Of a stretch of DNA of 64,000 nucleotides, positions 10,991 through 23,298 are shown in pieces; the stretch's first letter is position 1, and every line of letters begins with the position of its first letter. The notes under the pieces are model-generated. The model ran no database searches and had not been told where the DNA came from. It saw nothing but the letters and a program-made list of their open reading frames with translations. The stretch comes from Liolophura sinensis (lineage: Eukaryota > Mollusca > Polyplacophora > Chitonida > Chitonidae). The DNA is taken from the NCBI RefSeq assembly GCF_032854445.1, contig NC_088300.1:74825005-74889004 (forward strand). Reading direction: 5' to 3'. Made by a program: the position numbers and the translations under genes.

Positions 10991-13900
10991 TCATTTGAAG
11001 TAATATTCTGTGGTTGAATTTCTAAATGTTGAACTTCTAAAATTTAACCTACAAATATGAGTATAAATTTTTCCATATGCAAGAATTCAAACCTGTCCAC
11101 AGAAGACCGTACTGTAGTCATTTGTTTGCTAATCTTCTATCTCATGCAGAAAGTTGGGCATCCACAACAGTTACATTATTGCAGGCCTTCCTCGTTGACA
11201 TTATACGGGCCTGATATAACCGAAATTGAAACTTAACGTATTCTTTGTGACATGTTTAGTGAGCTTAAGTTCACGGTCTTTGCAGCACATTACAAATACG
11301 GTTATCAAATAGCCATGTTACACATTCAGGGGACAATCATAATATCATTGTGCATCTGTGCCACGGTATTATGCTTTTCTGACTAGTACACTGTACGCAA
11401 GTCACAGATCACTTCATGTTGACCACGATCGCTGGCCTCATTCTAATGCGTTTTTTTTTTCTTTCTTCTATATTGGCTTTTTGGAGATGATGTTGTTTAC
11501 GTTGTTACAGAAAAAGTTACTTCGAATTGTTTTTAAATTTACAATAATATAGGTTCTCAGGGCGAATACCCTGTATTTAAACTGTATATATTTAACTGCC
11601 ATATCTAATTAAAACACATACAGTACATTTTATTACATTCTACAGCATATATTATGTTGTTTGGTACAAAATTAAAAACGGTTCAAATAGTAAACTTTTA
11701 GTGAATTTTTAACGAACATTATTGGCACATATGGTGTGCAGGTTCATAAACACCCAAGCCTATGTAACAACCAACCCTATGCATGTTTGTCTCAACACTG
11801 AGTCGAGATCCAACAAAATAGCGCTTGCAATGAAGCAAAAATAAGTCACAACAATTAACACACAGCTCACAGTTAATGCTAAACCAATTACATTTCTTTG
11901 CAGCGAGGTGTCTACAAAGTCGTGCAACAAATTTCTTAAAGCAAACCTTTTAACAATGATCAAAACTCCAATCCGCCCCACCTACTTCCCGCCTCCTAAA
12001 CTATTTAAAATCTCCATAGATGCGAGGAATTTTCTGTTCATCTGAAGACGACAGGCGATTCGGTTTTCGATAGTCTACATAATCAGAGCGTAGTGGTTAT
12101 TTTTTGCAGCACACTGCATTGGATCATAATATATGGCTGGATTTCTCTGCATGGTTCACTCATTCTCACACCTCAGGTCAGATCTTTCACCTCATGGTAT
12201 GCTACAAGAGTTGTGCTACGGAAAGGTGGTTCTGTTACACTTACGACAGTGTCCTATAAAGAGACGTTCAGTTCAAACCTTGGCACACAATTCGTGTCTG
12301 AATCATCCCCAGAAACAGTCCCAGCTTCTTTATAAAGCCTCTGTATATCATCCTCATTCTGGTCTGCTGAAAATCAGATCAGAACCCTGTTATAAACCCA
12401 CAACTAAACCAGTACCACTTTAAGGACTTAGGTTTGTGATTTACATGTCAACTCTCCATTATATTACATTCATTAAAACGGGCCAGTGAACAAACTCTCC
12501 ACCTATGTCACGGTTGGTTGTCATGGATGGTTGTCACGTTTGGTAACACAAGCGTGAACTGATACTGCGGTTCCTCTTTCAGCTGTGAGCAAGGTTCTAT
12601 GCACGGCAAGCCTTAAGAAATAAACAACAAACATGCATATGAACCTGTGTTGTCCTTCGTTCAAGTTTGCCGTGTATACCAAGTTTAAAAGAAAAGACAA
12701 CAAATATTATAACCTTAGCTATCCGTAGCCAGAAGGAAGAGATGGGAAAATACACCTAATGGTCCACATTCATTCTTCCTGACGTGCTTTGCACTTCTAT
12801 AAAACAGATTTTAGCTTGCAATTCTTTTGATACGCCATATTACATCAACCGATAATGTGCCACTATACTATTCCCACGCACAAATGGCTAGAACAGGCAA
12901 AAAAGGGATCGCATCAGCAGAAACAACTGCCTTCTGCATGGAGTTATACAAACAGCAAGTGCCTGAATGGCACGATGGCACTTTCAATTTCCCCCACTGT
13001 TTTCGAATTTTGTTGATCTTCCACTGCGATAAGCATTTTAACCGTCATGTGGGATACTTTATTAATGGATATGTACATTTGGTCTAATAATATTTAAGGG
13101 ATAATATTTCTTCGAATGGATCTCTTTTTCTGCCTATGGAAACGTCGTCCTTGAACATATCTGTCGAACATACTAGCTGTGACATATTACACCTATATGT
13201 CACAGGAATGGTACTCTGCAATGTTAATTTGTCACGATGAGACAACCAGTGCTTCTCTGCACCAGTGCTTCGCTCCTCACAGTTAATACTCGATGCGTTG
13301 TAGGCCTATCTAATCAACACAGTACAGCATCGCTTTAAACTGCACACCCAAACTGAATCACACTTCCTGTGTGAATGCACTATAACAGAGATTGTTCAAT
13401 GCACAAACACGTAAGAGATGTGTTGCAGAAAGCTGGGCAAATTTCCCATTAATTCGTCACTGGAACATGGTAATGATAGTGTTAGGTGTCCCTCGTTAAT
13501 GTAGCTATTTGTTCAGAATTCTCATTATGGTCATTGTTTGATTTGTAGCTCATGTAATCCGATTCCATGCCCAACCCCCATCACTGAGTTTCTGGAATTT
13601 TCAGCTGCAATTTTCCACATCCTCCATCCCTAAACCTTGACTTTCCAGTCAGATCCTTTATTCCATTTTCTCCATTTTTCTGTATTTACTGTGGCTCGCA
13701 CAGACACACAAATGATCGATCGAGAGAACTGGGACATATTCTCTGTGAATAGTGACGATCAATATATATCCTATGATACGGGCATAGATCTGTGCCGTGG
13801 ATGAAGTCACTGGGCAAGGTATGCCAAGGGAGACTACTTTTGTAACTATTGACTGAAAGTAACATTATCTAAAATTACGTTGTTTGGATACGACGTCTAA

Positions 13901-14148
13901 ATATTGTTCTCATTGTGATGACTAACATTTACACACTAACAAAAAAAAATATTCGATTTTTCAATCAGTCTGAAATAAACAGCTTCCGAACTCGAGCCAT
14001 GTGCAGGTAGGCATACGTACTTGGCTGCTACTAGGGAGCCTATATATGTAAACAACTTGTCACAAGTTGTTTTTCACGAAACTGTTCCTACGAGCATGAC
14101 CAGAACAATTTAATCGCAAAAAAGTTGTAAAGTGTATGAACTCTTCGC

Positions 14149-14188
<40 letters not shown>

Positions 14189-16145
14189 GCCAAAGGCGAC
14201 TAACAGGAGGGAAGAGTGAATATGATGTGGAAACCATGGAGTGATTTTACAGTATTTTTCTTAACCAACTTGAACAGCTTATCTGGTATAGGCCTTACCT
14301 TACCTTACTAGGCTACATTGTGGCTCATACACATGACATCTATATAACAGGCATACCCGGTACATTTCAGTTCTGCATCTGTCATTATCTAATACATGAT
14401 GATTGTTGTAAGAATTGTAGTTCATGGCTTTGAAACCACAATTCTGTCCATCGCTTGAATTGGGTGCTTCATTTTAGTAATTACACATGTGGGGTGCAGG
14501 TATAATATATATGCGTCCATACTAATATTTACTCTTATATTTCATACTGTATTTTCATCATGTTTCAGATTTCTTCTGGACCTAAAACAATAGTCAAATT
14601 ACTGGACATGTTTCACTTGTTTTGTATTTAAAAATGTGAAGGAGTTGTGAACAAAGTCTTTCTTTGTTTAATCAATACTTCTGTGTAGATAGGCTGTGAG
14701 TTAGAAAACGCCCGGTTGTCTCCCGCCAATCATTCTTGTTACACTGATGGCTCATGCATATTCATCATAAAAAGCGCCCCCTGGTTTACAGAAAACTCAT
14801 TGTCTGCCGTACAAAATGATTAGGAAGAGAGGATAAATTTAAAAGCTTCGTGAACTCAAGAAGGATTGAGACATCACAGTACGGAATTTTATGCCCGTTG
14901 GTTTATAAAATAGTATCATTTTTGTTTCAAGCATATTGTTCTACGGCAGAGAAGAGATTCGTGGAAACGTCTCAAGGGGGGGTAACTCTGAACGCACTTT
15001 ATCCAGCCGAGGGGAAAACTGCTGGCTTCCAGCGGGGAGTTCGTCGCTCTTTACTTCAGGTTATAAGCTATAATATTTAGTTTCTGCGAAGGTTTTTCGA
15101 AACATTACATTTTTGTGGTGAGTCGTAGATACCTCACCTTAATCCATTTCGAGTTATAATGATACTAGGCGCAGATCTTTGAGTCATCAGTGAGCAGTGT
15201 GGGGAAAACTCCTTGCTGCATGGACGTCGTATGTTTACATTTTGTCTCTGGCCGGGAATTTCTAGGAAATGTAGCATATTGACACTGTTTTATTAGTAAA
15301 CACAGTTAGCGTCTTTGTGCGTAGATTAAAGGTGACCTTAACATATGGGATTGTGATTACGTTTGCAGTTTGATCTTGCATCTGTCTGTTCATTTATTTA
15401 GCTCTACAGGCTACCAGTATGACTGGTCGGTTGGCTTCATGGATCGAGTTACTGTGAGCCTGTTTGCAGTCTATATAGTAGTGGTAGCTGTATAGAGCTA
15501 CACGTGGGTGTTCGTTCGTGTTTGTGCTTACTTTCGTCTAGAAGCAACCAGGAGACAATCTAAATATGTGATCACCTTGTTTTATGATTGCTCTGAGCAA
15601 CGGCCTACATCTATGTGCATGATCTATATTCATGGGTTGTGTTGTAGAATAGAATAAGAAATTAGGAAATTTTGATGTGCTGTGGTGCTAAATAGATATG
15701 GGTATGACAGTATTTATGATTGTCTTGCCAGTCTAATACACTGGAACAGACTGGGTTCCAGATAGAATACCATCTACTTAGCTGCAGATTTGAATCAACA
15801 TGAAATGCTTGTTTGACCCCATAAAGTTCGTATCATAGTAAAAAAAATAATGCCAAAAGGGATGTTAAACTACAAGCAAAAAATGTAAAATGAAATTCAT
15901 TACACCACAGTACGTTACTGGTCGCCACAGTGTCTACTTGATCTGTTCTATGTGCTCTAAAATTTGTCATGGTAGGTCAATTTTATGAGAATCAACCCAG
16001 TGATAAAATAACAAATTTTATATCTAATACATGACTTTGTTAGTTGCCAGAAAGGTGTAATGTGAGATGAAGCCATATCTTGACAGGGCAGCTAGCCTAA
16101 GCTTAGATGTGGCGACATGTCATATTGTCTTGCTGAACTATGTTA
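10991..16145. other. Gene-poor stretch upstream of the zinc-finger gene
   Basis: No exon is supported. A possible terminal-exon-like ORF (12,175-12,335, after ctcag) is noted among the rejected items. Part of 14.8-15.2 kb could hold a 5' untranslated exon of the zinc-finger gene, since a donor-like gtgagtcg lies near 15,118, but nothing decides this. A TTA microsatellite lies near 14,150. Confidence 0.4.
14151..14188. repeat. (TTA)n microsatellite
   Basis: About 12 perfect trinucleotide repeats read as ttattattatt on the plus strand. Length variation between individuals is likely. Confidence 0.95.
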
Positions 16146-16157
16146 GTTTGTATTTTG

Positions 16158-16412
16158 ATTTGTTTATTTATTTGTTTGGTGTTTTACGTCGTACTCAAGA
16201 ATATTTCACTAATATGACGGCGACCAGCATTATGGTGGGAGGAAACCGGGTAGAGCCCGGGGGAAACCCACAACCATCTGCAGGTTGCTGGCAGAACTTA
16301 CCACGCAGAGGAAGCCAGCATGAGCTGGACTTAAACTCACAGCGACCGCATTGTTGAGAGGCCCTCGGGTCATTACGCTGCGCTAGTGCGCTAGTCCACT
16401 GAGCAATAGTTT
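16158..16412 (-). mobile_element. SINE family A, nearly full length, minus orientation
   Basis: Starting from a tttatttatttgtttgg tail, it reads through tgttttacgtcgtactcaag, gtgggaggaaaccggg and aactcacagcgaccgcattg to a head near gcgctagtgcgctagtccac. All family A parts are present in reverse complement. The short ORFs on both strands here are SINE sequence. Confidence 0.9.
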
Positions 16413-16965
16413 GTTTAACAGTACGGTATCCATGCATGTGATGTTATCATGATTAAAACTATAACATATGGCCTGTTAAGTTCTGAAAAGCCAAATTAAT
16501 GTAAGCCTACTTCATATTTGTTTAATGACAATGTAGTTCACAGGAACCTGTCAACTACATTAACCACATGTTTTAGTCTACATCAGTTTTTTTTTTTTTT
16601 TGTCTAATGCGTCTTTCTCACCACAGCCTGTCAGCCCCTAATCTAGACTCATATCTAGCTTCCGATGGTTCCGTCTCAACCTAAACTTGGGAGACTGATT
16701 AGGCGCCTGGTGGAGGGCGCTTGATTTTCCTCCATCCGTAAACCAGGCAAAATATTTGATTATATGTGTCAACTATTAAATAAATACATAAATAAATTTA
16801 TTTTTCAATACATTTGTAAATACTTACATTCATTAACAACATGCACATTTGTGAATGACAGACTGCCATGTTAGCCAATACAATGTTGAGTACCACATTT
16901 TTAGTATTAAAGAGATATCATATGCATCATATGTTACACAGCAATGTGTGTCTTCCTATAGTGCA

Positions 16966-17085
16966 AGTGACAGGTGCTGATAGGCCTTTGACCAATGAGG
17001 TTTGTCAAGTACCTGGTGAAGGGTGGTGGTTTACAGTGGCCACTGCAGTTTCCTCTACCCGTAAATCTGACTGCCATCATCTTAT
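16966..17085 (+). mobile_element. Second SINE-like family (family C) fragment
   Basis: The segment with acctggtgaagggtggtgg, tttcctctacccgtaaatc and tgactgccatcat recurs in related form near 16,690, 27,100, 34,800 and 36,545 in this window. That recurrence is the evidence for a dispersed family. It accounts for the 84-codon ORF at this position. Confidence 0.5.
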
Positions 17086-17446
17086 TGAAAACTTTTTGAC
17101 CTTAACATTATTTAAACACTAGTCGGTCAGTTTTATAGTAAAGGGGCACTTTAGGATATTTCTTACTCACAACTACACTTACTAACTGACTTGACTCATT
17201 ATTATGATGTTATTTACAGTGTAGCCTTTTTCTCTTTCACAGTCATGTCATACATATATATGAGTGGTGCCTGGACTTCAGCATCAAGATAAAGTACAAC
17301 ATGAATGATAGTTGAGATATACATTGGCCAAAAGGTAACTGAATTCACAATATATACTTCTAAAGATTAACCTCTGTGTGTAAATGTATGTAAATGAACT
17401 TAGATGTACGTTGTAAACAGCCAGTGCTTTTAAAGTGCTTGTGCAG

Positions 17447-17652
17447 TACAATGACCAAGGAGACTCTCAACAATGTGATTACTGTGAGTTCAAGTCCAGC
17501 TCTTGCTGGCTTCCTCTTCGGTCATTCGTGGGATGCTCGACAGTTTCCCTTGAGCTCTGCCCACTTTCCACCCACCATAATCTGCCTGCCGTTGTATAAG
17601 TGAAATATTCTTGAGTACAATGTATAACTCCAATCATATAAATAAGTAAATA
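17447..17652 (+). mobile_element. SINE family A, plus orientation
   Basis: It begins with tacaatgaccaaggag, continues with gtgagttcaagtccagctct and ends with gtgaaatattcttgagtac and a taagtaaataag tail. A deletion in the middle shortens it relative to the copy at 26 kb. Confidence 0.85.
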
Positions 17653-19409
17653 AGAAGTACTTTCAACTGTCAATATCATCTCTGGGAAAGTTTTTTTTTC
17701 ACATTACATTATTTTTGTAACTGCATATAGAATGCATAAGTGTGTGGCTGACATGTTTTATCTTTTGTCAAATCTGGCAGCTGAACTTGCTGGCATATTG
17801 GTTGTCTCACTGCGACCCAACAACTGTGACCTGTGAGGCTCAGGATCAAACCCAGCTCTGGTATGATTGTGGTTTAATGTTGGAAGCTACCAAACCAGCA
17901 TGATCTAGAGTTTATCATTGGACAAGACTCTGTGGTCAGAACTGAGACAGTTTTAGACCACTTGTCCAGCATAATTAACATACATTGCCAATATTGAATT
18001 GTGTCACAGTTTGTTGTGATTTATTTTTAATCTGTTTTTTTTTCTTTCTCAGTTCAGTAATTGTCAGGAACTTTCTAGGTGTGACTTGTTTCCTGCAGGT
18101 ACTATAATACTTTCCACATTCATTAAGTTAAGTGTAACCCTTTGCTATTAATCAGTGGAAATAGTAGGTCACGTGTTTCTTTATTTCAATATTTGATTTG
18201 TTTGTTCATGTTATTGTCCTAATGCTAAATATATATATATGTTTTTTGATTGTATACATGATATCTAAGAACCTTAACTATATACATTATGAAGTACATT
18301 TATTCAACAATTTTATTAGAAAAAGTTAACTCATTGAGCTGCTCCTGTTCTTACACTAAAGTACATACATGATACACATGTACTGTGTTGTACTATACAC
18401 AAGATGCTCTACACTCAGCATGCATTTTCTTTTCTGAAACATGTACAATACCAGTTTTAATGCCAACGTATTCACATCTTTACCTGATTCTATGAACAAA
18501 TGTACTATATTGCTGTAAGCACTCATGATCAGATTTCCTTATAAAGATATATCTTTTCATAGAGTTGTAGCATCTCATAAAACACATTTACAGTTGGGTG
18601 ACATTTTTTGTCTCCCATTCAGCTGTATATGCATCATAATTTATTCATCTTGCTGATCTTGGCCCCAACACTGACAGAACAGTACAGAGGAGACCTAGGT
18701 TTAGCCCAGTGTGTGGAACTTGAACACAATGAGCACCTAGGCACTGGGTCAAATAGTAGTCAGAGCCAAAGACAGTTTATTAATTTGTGCAAAGCTGTTG
18801 TAGGATAATTAAGAAAATTAGACATTAAGATAAAGAAACCTTAACTTAATGTACATGTAGTGTCAGAAGTACTTATAAATCTTTGTACAGTCAGTTTACT
18901 TTGATATTTGAAATTTTTAAAAACGTTTGTCATGATGTGTCGTGAAATCCTATGCAAACAAGCATACAAGCTTTTACTTTTTGGAGAACAAATATCAGTC
19001 TGCATTTAGCTTGAAATCGAAAGAGGCAGAAAAGGTACACTCCTGTAAGAAGTGGCAAGATGACAATTTCCACTGCCTGTCCATTAACAGACAGCATCAC
19101 ACATGTGATATCCTAGTTAGGGTTATACACTACAATCTGGGATAAAAGCATTAGGATTGTCATTTCATGACACCTGTGAATATAAAACAGCATTTCATAT
19201 CTCTCTATCCATAGGACAAAGCGGTTGTTGTGCATTCCAGATTTCCCCCAAACCAGGCTGAATAACTGCCAGTGTACATTGATACCAAAGCATTCACTCA
19301 TTTATTATTTAATAATATCCAGCTGCCCATTTTTTGCACATCAGTTAATAACCAAACCATTATAATTTCTGTGCCTTGTCATTGTTGCTTGAAAACATAC
19401 GCTTACAAA
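17653..19409. other. AT-rich non-coding flank of the zinc-finger gene
   Basis: No supported exon or repeat family. It is likely intron, because a 3' splice site lies just before the zinc-finger start codon, but the upstream exon was not located. Confidence 0.4.
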
Positions 19410-19429
19410 AAAATGCATTTATTTTTCAG
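19410..19429 (+). promoter_or_regulatory. Probable 3' splice site in the 5' UTR of the zinc-finger gene
   Basis: The stretch tgcatttatttttcag has a pyrimidine tract and AG, 23 bp before the ATG at 19453. This suggests that the coding exon begins with a short untranslated leader and that at least one non-coding exon lies upstream. Confidence 0.55.
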
Positions 19430-19452
19430 TTTAAGGAGCTGTAACCACGAAG

Positions 19453-22400
19453 ATGGCATTTCGACTGAGATCCGACTCCCTTCATCCTTGTCACCACCTC
19501 AGTGAACCCCTGAGGAACATTTTCTGGTGTCGGCATTGCATGAAGATTTTCACCCACCCAATAGATCGATGGCGGCACAGTAAGACATGTCGTGATGGTG
19601 CTGAAAACAGTGAAGAAGGTGGTGTGTCCAAGCAAGTCTCCCTGAAGGAGGGAACCCTGTTCAGGTTTGGTGTTTGGGATACTGACCCTGTTATATCACG
19701 GCCAAAATCCAAGTCCGCATCTCAGTATGGAATACGACTGCCTGGAACTGGGAAAGTGGCCAGTCATCGAGGAACTGTTAATCCACAAAACTTTGACCTC
19801 CAGTGTTTCATTTGCAGACAGCCTTTTCAGAGTATAGATGAAATGAGAATTCATGTGAAAACACCGTGCAGCAAACCTCCAGATGTTCAAAATGTGAATC
19901 GATTTCCTCCTGAAATTACAAATGTCATACCTTCTAAACCACCTCTGCTTCAGAAGGAGACATGTGTATCAGGTGAAAGTATTTCCAGTACAAAGAATAA
20001 AACAAGGCTTATATCGCAGTCGCCTAGTAAAGAGAAATTTGACCTCTTTGCAAGTTCTCCTCAAACTTCAATCTGGAATCAGGATCTTGTAATGGTGGAG
20101 AGGTATGATGAAACAGATGGATTGCCCTTACTTGATGTGTTTCCTTTAGATGACAGTCATAAGCCCGAAGAGGTTTCTTTGCCAGAGGTAGGTGCTACAG
20201 AAGTGCCACAGAAGGGTAATACAGAAGTACCACAGATGGGTAATACTGAAGTGCCAGAGGTAGGTGATACAGAAGTGCCAGAGGTAGGTGATACAGAAGT
20301 GCCACAGATGGGAAATGCAAAAGTGACAGAGATGGCTAATACAGAAGTGTTAGAGATGAGTGATACAGAAGTACCAGAGATGGGTAATACAGAAATGGCG
20401 CTGGATGATAGAGCTGCCAAGAACACAGTCAGCTGTGCAAGTGATGTGCATGCAGGTCTTGTGAAACTGGATGGGAAAATTCCAACGTTGCAGCTATCTC
20501 CAGTGAATGTACCTAGCCTCAGAGAGGTTACATTAAACAACACTCCAGAGACAACTGAAACTCACACATTATCCCCAGAGAAGAGTTTAAAACGAAAGTC
20601 ATCAGGTGACGTTTGTCCTGTTCCACTTAAATCAATGAAAGAAGAGGAAAAGCAAATTACAACTGAGACAGCCAAAGCCATACCAATCAAGAAAAGCAAA
20701 CGCAAGAGAGTTTTCAAGAAAGCGAAGAAAAAAAAAGCTGTTAACAAAAATGTTTCAGTTACACCGGGCAATGAGGAACGGTGTGAGTCGTTGGTTAAAA
20801 GTGACAGCGGAAAAATGGCGCCAAACACGATTTTAAGTGAATTAGATAAACCAGCTGAGTCAGCAGAAATCTCTACAATTGAAGAGGCAGAGAACAGGTC
20901 TGATAAAGATGTACTGGCACAAACTGTTAAAATTTTGTGTTCGAGTGTTAAAAAACTGACACCAAGAAAGCCACCAAGACCACGAAAGTGTAAAATTTGT
21001 GGGCGATTCTATAAATCTCTAGAACAACTGCAACGGCATAACCGTTTGCCATGCAGAGTTAAACTTACCAGAAATGTTTGTGCTAAGGTTCTCCGATCTA
21101 ACAGTCAGACTTCTGAGAATGGTATGATATTACAGCGAAGGAATAGTGCCAGATCAAAACCGATTCCTCCAAAGATCATTCCTAAACGACGGCAAAAGAA
21201 ACGTGTTAAAAAGCGTCCACCACCATTTCGTGGTAATCCAATGCTACCTCAGTACAGACTGGTTTTTAATGACCTTTCAGAGAAAGAACAGTTCTTCTTT
21301 GTGTTAAACATGGTACCTAGAGAAGCCTTAAATATCCCTGTTGATAGTGCAATAGTTAAGACTGACTTAAAAGATGATAGTGCACCTCCTCTAGATGAGG
21401 AGGTAGAAGACTTGTCTCCAATAGAAGTTGGGGATCTTTTTCTTAGTGACGAGCATGTGCCTCCTCCCCAACTAGAAAAGATCGATAGTGTAATAACTCT
21501 AGCCATTGATGATGCTATTGAAGACTTGGAGCCACCAAAACTTGAGATGATCAGCCCATCAAACAACCGGCACTTTATGGACATGGTGTCACCCTCAGCG
21601 GAAAAGTGTCTCAAGTCGGTCTTTAGTCGGACGCCTACAGGGCATAAAAGAAAACCCAAACGAGGACACGTGACATCAAGAGCCCGAAAGGATCGGTACT
21701 CCATACTGCACCCCATTGCCGTGGCTGCTGAGAAGCAAAACAAGATTAAGAAAGGTAATAAAACAGCGCAACCCGGCCACAGGGCTTCACAGCGGTTAAA
21801 GGAGAAGGCGTTGCTGAAGGTATCTCAGGATAAACTTAGAGATGAAGATATGTCGTCGGAAGGCCTTAGAGACGCAAAAGAGGATGAAGGACATATAAAA
21901 CGAAGAAAGTGTCAACAACATGTACACCATAACGAAAGACTAAAAGGAGGACATATTGAAAACATAGCATCTAGTCAACAGAAAGCGGTGTGCAGTTGTC
22001 AGCTTTCACGTGATAGCTGTAGATGTGGTAGTAAGACGGGGTCACCAGTCTCAAGTCCTAGGAAAAGCTTATTTGAATCTCTCTCTGATATCTCTCAATA
22101 CCCTGGTGTCGCCATCAGTGACTCTAATTGCTCACCTTCAATTGAAAATCAAAACAAACTGCTAGAAAACTTTTCAGCTGCGAAGTCTCGACTTGGGAAA
22201 ATTCTTTCTCCAGTCAAGTCAAAGAAGGTAGAGAATCCCACTGTAAACGTGAAGGCAGGCGCAACTACTCCTTTAGATACAGTCTCAGCAGTGAAATTTC
22301 AACCCGCAAAGTCAAAAACCCGAAAGAGGAAACATAAGCCGACTTTAGGAGAAAGCACTGCACCATGTAAATCAGTGAGTGAAAATGGTGTTTCAGACAT

Positions 22401-23298
22401 AGGTTTGGGGAAATCATCCATTGAGAAGCAAAACTCAAAACAAACTGAACAAACTAGATCACTGCCAGCAAATCGGTTAAAATTGGCTCGAAGAAACAGG
22501 TTTCCACATTCTGAACATGAAACCATGCTCGAAAACTCAAAGCCCCCAATTCTTTGTACAAATGGTGAGGAGAAGAAACCAGTGAAGCAGATTCGTTTTC
22601 CGTTGTTGGCAAGCCGAGGTGTCCCTCGACAAATGGGACAGTCACCACCAAAGTCAGTCTCTCGTGAGAAACCTTTCTTCATGAAAAAGGTTAAAGAAGA
22701 CCTCTTTGACAGAGAAGTCGGTGAAACCGGCATGTTTTGTCTAGTTCCTAAACAAGGTGCCAATCAGACCGCGGTCAAGCAGATTCCGTCTGGCGTATCG
22801 CTCTCAATGGTTACTGGTTTTGTTGACATACCATGCCATTCTACCTCTAGTCATATAGGCACCACTGTGAGCAGAAAAGCACTGGCACGAGCTCAACTTT
22901 CACCAACAAATCTCTGCACATCAGGTGCTTTGCTACCCTCAAGTACAAGTTGTTCCCTAGGAAACTATGTGCAAGATGCTTTGCCGATAGAATCCTCCAA
23001 AGTGGAGCTGTCCGATATGTCCTCGACAGCCGCGGAAGAAGTAAATGGCTGTTCCCTTCAGAGCACTGAGAAAGTAACCGTAGAGTATATAGACCAAGTG
23101 ACATCCTTGATAAACCTTCCGGAAGTTAATATCATAGGAAATGAAAGTCTAGAGAGTTTAATTCAACCAGAAGGAGTTGGTGACCTTGGCTACCTCCCTG
23201 TACTGGATGAAACACACCAAAGTGACACTTCAGACATGGACACAACCACTGGTATTCACACTATTGAACCCCAGTTTCAAACCATTCAGTTTTCCTGA
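19453..23298 (+). CDS. Large protein with three C2HC zinc fingers, function unknown
   Basis: A single open frame of 1281 codons. Three separated zinc-finger motifs share the spacing C-x2-C-x12-H-x3/4-C: C26/C29/H42/C46, C118/C121/H134/C139 and C513/C516/H529/C534. They are C2H2-like with the last ligand Cys. Lysine-rich clusters near residues 412-432 (KKSKRKR, KKAKKKK) and 577-592 (KRRQKKRVKKR) look like nuclear localisation signals. Residues about 246-316 are an acidic eight-residue repeat (NTEVPQMG-like). The rest is Ser/Lys/Glu-rich and probably disordered, with a short Cys cluster near residues 851-865 (CSCQLSRDSCRC). I infer a nuclear DNA- or RNA-associated protein. I cannot name a family member. 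The start is the first ATG after the acceptor; TGA ends the frame. That such a length stays open without repeats strongly supports a real gene. Confidence 0.9.
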   Translation: MAFRLRSDSLHPCHHLSEPLRNIFWCRHCMKIFTHPIDRWRHSKTCRDGAENSEEGGVSKQVSLKEGTLFRFGVWDTDPVISRPKSKSASQYGIRLPGTGKVASHRGTVNPQNFDLQCFICRQPFQSIDEMRIHVKTPCSKPPDVQNVNRFPPEITNVIPSKPPLLQKETCVSGESISSTKNKTRLISQSPSKEKFDLFASSPQTSIWNQDLVMVERYDETDGLPLLDVFPLDDSHKPEEVSLPEVGATEVPQKGNTEVPQMGNTEVPEVGDTEVPEVGDTEVPQMGNAKVTEMANTEVLEMSDTEVPEMGNTEMALDDRAAKNTVSCASDVHAGLVKLDGKIPTLQLSPVNVPSLREVTLNNTPETTETHTLSPEKSLKRKSSGDVCPVPLKSMKEEEKQITTETAKAIPIKKSKRKRVFKKAKKKKAVNKNVSVTPGNEERCESLVKSDSGKMAPNTILSELDKPAESAEISTIEEAENRSDKDVLAQTVKILCSSVKKLTPRKPPRPRKCKICGRFYKSLEQLQRHNRLPCRVKLTRNVCAKVLRSNSQTSENGMILQRRNSARSKPIPPKIIPKRRQKKRVKKRPPPFRGNPMLPQYRLVFNDLSEKEQFFFVLNMVPREALNIPVDSAIVKTDLKDDSAPPLDEEVEDLSPIEVGDLFLSDEHVPPPQLEKIDSVITLAIDDAIEDLEPPKLEMISPSNNRHFMDMVSPSAEKCLKSVFSRTPTGHKRKPKRGHVTSRARKDRYSILHPIAVAAEKQNKIKKGNKTAQPGHRASQRLKEKALLKVSQDKLRDEDMSSEGLRDAKEDEGHIKRRKCQQHVHHNERLKGGHIENIASSQQKAVCSCQLSRDSCRCGSKTGSPVSSPRKSLFESLSDISQYPGVAISDSNCSPSIENQNKLLENFSAAKSRLGKILSPVKSKKVENPTVNVKAGATTPLDTVSAVKFQPAKSKTRKRKHKPTLGESTAPCKSVSENGVSDIGLGKSSIEKQNSKQTEQTRSLPANRLKLARRNRFPHSEHETMLENSKPPILCTNGEEKKPVKQIRFPLLASRGVPRQMGQSPPKSVSREKPFFMKKVKEDLFDREVGETGMFCLVPKQGANQTAVKQIPSGVSLSMVTGFVDIPCHSTSSHIGTTVSRKALARAQLSPTNLCTSGALLPSSTSCSLGNYVQDALPIESSKVELSDMSSTAAEEVNGCSLQSTEKVTVEYIDQVTSLINLPEVNIIGNESLESLIQPEGVGDLGYLPVLDETHQSDTSDMDTTTGIHTIEPQFQTIQFS
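20187..20400 (+). repeat. In-frame 24-bp tandem repeat inside the zinc-finger ORF
   Basis: About nine copies of a 24-bp unit such as ggtaatacagaagtaccaca encode eight residues each (TEVPQMGN, TEVPEVGD and variants). The length is a multiple of three and the frame is kept. The variants change Gln/Glu and Asn/Asp, so the segment is strongly acidic. Copy number may vary between individuals without breaking the protein. Confidence 0.9.

Noticed and set aside
12175-12335. Terminal exon after ctcag with an SVTLTTVSYKETFSSN-like product
   Set aside because: A competing frame of similar length overlaps it, there is no domain, and no upstream exon in phase was found.
21249-21743. Minus-strand ORF of 164 codons, and similar ones within 19.4-23.3 kb
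   Set aside because: They are shadows of the long plus-strand zinc-finger frame.
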